Made by a program: the position numbers and the translations under genes
Shown: positions 61,612 through 64,000 of the stretch, in pieces
Layout: the number at the start of each line of letters is the position of its first letter
How positions within the stretch are numbered: position 1 is the stretch's first letter
Assembly (NCBI RefSeq): GCF_028807635.1
Contig: NZ_JARBAX010000001.1
Location: 316,001-380,000 of the forward strand
From: Streptomyces spiramyceticus
GTDB taxonomy: Bacteria; Actinomycetota; Actinomycetes; Streptomycetales; Streptomycetaceae
Length of the DNA stretch: 64,000 nucleotides
Direction: 5' to 3'
Notes under the pieces: model-generated
Database searches by the model: none
What the model was told of the DNA's origin: nothing
Seen by the model: the letters and a program-made list of their open reading frames with translations, nothing else

Positions 61612-61726
61612 GTCGGAAACGTCCTCCTTGAAGAGACGACGGTCTAGCCGACTTCGCCTGTCCGGGACTGGCCCGCAGGCATCATGCGCGGACAACCAGG
61701 CGCTGCGTTGCGCCGCATCGGCAGAC

Positions 61727-62335
61727 TCAATCGGCCGCGGCGTCCGCCTTCACCAGCCGACGGACCTGAACCACGTAGAGGATTCCTGCCCACCAATAGA
61801 GAGTTGTACCCCATCCGGCGAACGCCCATCCGAAAATAGCAGCCAGCGTCGCCAGCCACCCGCTGCCGTCACTGAGAAGCAGTAGCGGGAAGGCATACAT
61901 CAAGTTGAACGTGGCTGCCTTCCCCAGGAAGTTCACCTGCGGCGGCGGATAGCCGTGCTTCCGAAGGATGCCCACCATCACCAGAAGCATCAGTTCGCGC
62001 GCCAAGAGTGCGGCGGTCAACCAGAGAGGAAGGATCTCCCGCCAGGTGAGCCCGACCAGCGTGGAAAGGATGTAGAGCCTGTCAGCGGCGGGGTCGAGCA
62101 GGCGCCCGAGACGGCTGATCTGGTTCCAGCGCCGGGCGAGCTTTCCGTCGAGATAGTCGCTGATGCCGCTGAGCATCAACACCAGCAGTGCCCAGCCGTC
62201 GGCCTTGGGCCCACCGAACTCGGGCAGCAGAATCAACCACAGAAACAGGGGTACGCCGAGGAGGCGAGCCATGCTGAGGATGTTCGGGATGGTGAGGACC
62301 CGGTCCGTCTGAACGCGAGTCTCCTGGACCTCCAC
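61727..62335 (-). CDS. CDP-alcohol phosphatidyltransferase family protein
   Basis: The 202-residue membrane enzyme has the CDP-OH signature [27 protein letters not shown] (D-G-x2-A-R-x8-G-x3-D-x3-D). It has about six helices and transfers phosphatidyl groups to a polar head group. It resembles PgsA/cardiolipin-synthase-type proteins. GTG 62335 is preceded by AGGAGG at seven bases. It precedes the guanylyltransferase gene by 115 bp on the same strand. Confidence 0.88.
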   Translation of the reverse strand: MEVQETRVQTDRVLTIPNILSMARLLGVPLFLWLILLPEFGGPKADGWALLVLMLSGISDYLDGKLARRWNQISRLGRLLDPAADRLYILSTLVGLTWREILPLWLTAALLARELMLLVMVGILRKHGYPPPQVNFLGKAATFNLMYAFPLLLLSDGSGWLATLAAIFGWAFAGWGTTLYWWAGILYVVQVRRLVKADAAAD

Positions 62336-62439
62336 CCGGGGGCCTCCTGTGGGAACGTGCCAATGATGCCCCCTGACCCTACCCTCAGCGACGGCCGGCA
62401 GAAGCACAGGGGTTCCGCTACCTCCCTTGAACGCAGAAA

Positions 62440-62466
62440 AGCCCCGCACCATAAAGGTGCGGGGCT
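62440..62466 (-). terminator. Intrinsic terminator of the rRNA operon
   Basis: Perfect 11-bp arms, AGCCCCGCACC (62440-62450) and GGTGCGGGGCT (62456-62466), enclose a five-base loop. On the minus strand the stem is followed by TTTT C, a classic rho-independent terminator after the 5S gene. Confidence 0.93.
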
Positions 62467-62481
62467 CCCCCACAATGATTG

Positions 62482-62599
62482 TTCGGCGGCGTCCTACTCT
62501 CCCACAGGGTCCCCCCTGCAGTACCATCGGCGCTGAAAGGCTTAGCTTCCGGGTTCGGAATGTAACCGGGCGTTTCCCTAACGCTATGACCACCGAAAC
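62482..62599 (-). rRNA. rrf: 5S ribosomal RNA
   Basis: About 118 bases on the minus strand begin GTTTCGGTGGTCATAGCG and end GGACGCCGCCGAA, with the usual 5S interior (GCGCCGATGGTACTGCAGG). It is separated from the 23S gene by a spacer of about 75 bases. Confidence 0.96.
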
Positions 62600-62675
62600 A
62601 CTATGAAGTTAAACAAACCGGTGCCGTCACAGTTCGTTACTTCAGAACTAACACAGTGGACGCGAGCAACTGAGG

Positions 62676-64000
<1,325 letters not shown>

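Noticed and set aside
58702..61647. Open frame of about 980 codons opposite the guanylyltransferase
   Set aside because: It has no domain signature and His/Asp/Arg-rich composition; the minus-strand enzyme is clear.

Overview
The window is chromosomal DNA of a high-GC actinomycete, almost certainly a Streptomyces. GC content is very high, GTG and TTG starts are common, and many families are typical of the genus: a third divergent EF-Tu (tuf3), DUF3224, DUF5999, a DUF3037/HipA-like pair, and the FHA/MerR/bifunctional-nuclease/DUF881 block that mycobacteria also carry. I see no phage, insertion sequence, CRISPR array or tRNA. Gene order looks like a core-arm transition region of mostly conserved single genes.

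Layout. 0-12.4 kb: end of an EamA exporter, two left-handed beta-helix proteins, a DedA protein, a secreted carboxylesterase, a thioesterase, an MFS exporter, a spermidine-synthase-like protein, a patatin, tuf3, an AlkD-like protein and a VTT-domain protein. 12.4-25.5 kb: a thiolase divergent from an HxlR regulator, uppP, a pentapeptide-repeat protein, lnt, a Gfo/Idh/MocA oxidoreductase, a flavin monooxygenase divergent from its likely TetR repressor (two palindromic operators), a DinB-like protein, a WYL regulator divergent from a DUF3224 gene (strong palindrome), and ung. 25.5-32.5 kb: an orphan peptide-binding lipoprotein, two SDR genes in an operon, a coupled HipA-like/DUF3037 pair, a relic of an S9 peptidase, a Rieske lipoprotein, a nucleophile-less cysteine-hydrolase homologue, and a flavin-fold protein ending in a 17-bp tandem repeat. 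32.5-43.5 kb: regulators (LysR, MocR, PadR) interleaved with EamA exporters, FMN-binding proteins, a PhzF protein and a CPBP protein. 43.5-48.7 kb: a substrate-binding/VWA protein, a GCS2-like ligase and small unknowns.

48.7-62.4 kb is one long minus-strand block: gcvP behind a tandem glycine riboswitch, DNA polymerase IV, MerR, bifunctional nuclease, FtsR-like MerR, GarA-like FHA protein, DUF881, small basic protein, DUF881, a mannose-1-phosphate guanylyltransferase fused to a phosphomannomutase-like domain, and a CDP-alcohol phosphatidyltransferase. From memory this parallels Rv1822-Rv1832 of M. tuberculosis, except that gcvH is missing and polymerase IV is inserted. It links glycine/central-carbon control, division-associated membrane proteins and envelope precursors. 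The window ends in the 5S and 3' part of the 23S gene of a minus-strand rRNA operon with a clear intrinsic terminator.

No complete new system stands out. The most unusual signals are a perfect 40-bp palindrome at 27202-27241, the 17-bp minisatellite joining two convergent genes, the internally deleted S9 peptidase, the HipA-like/DUF3037 module, and several enzymes whose key residues are absent.
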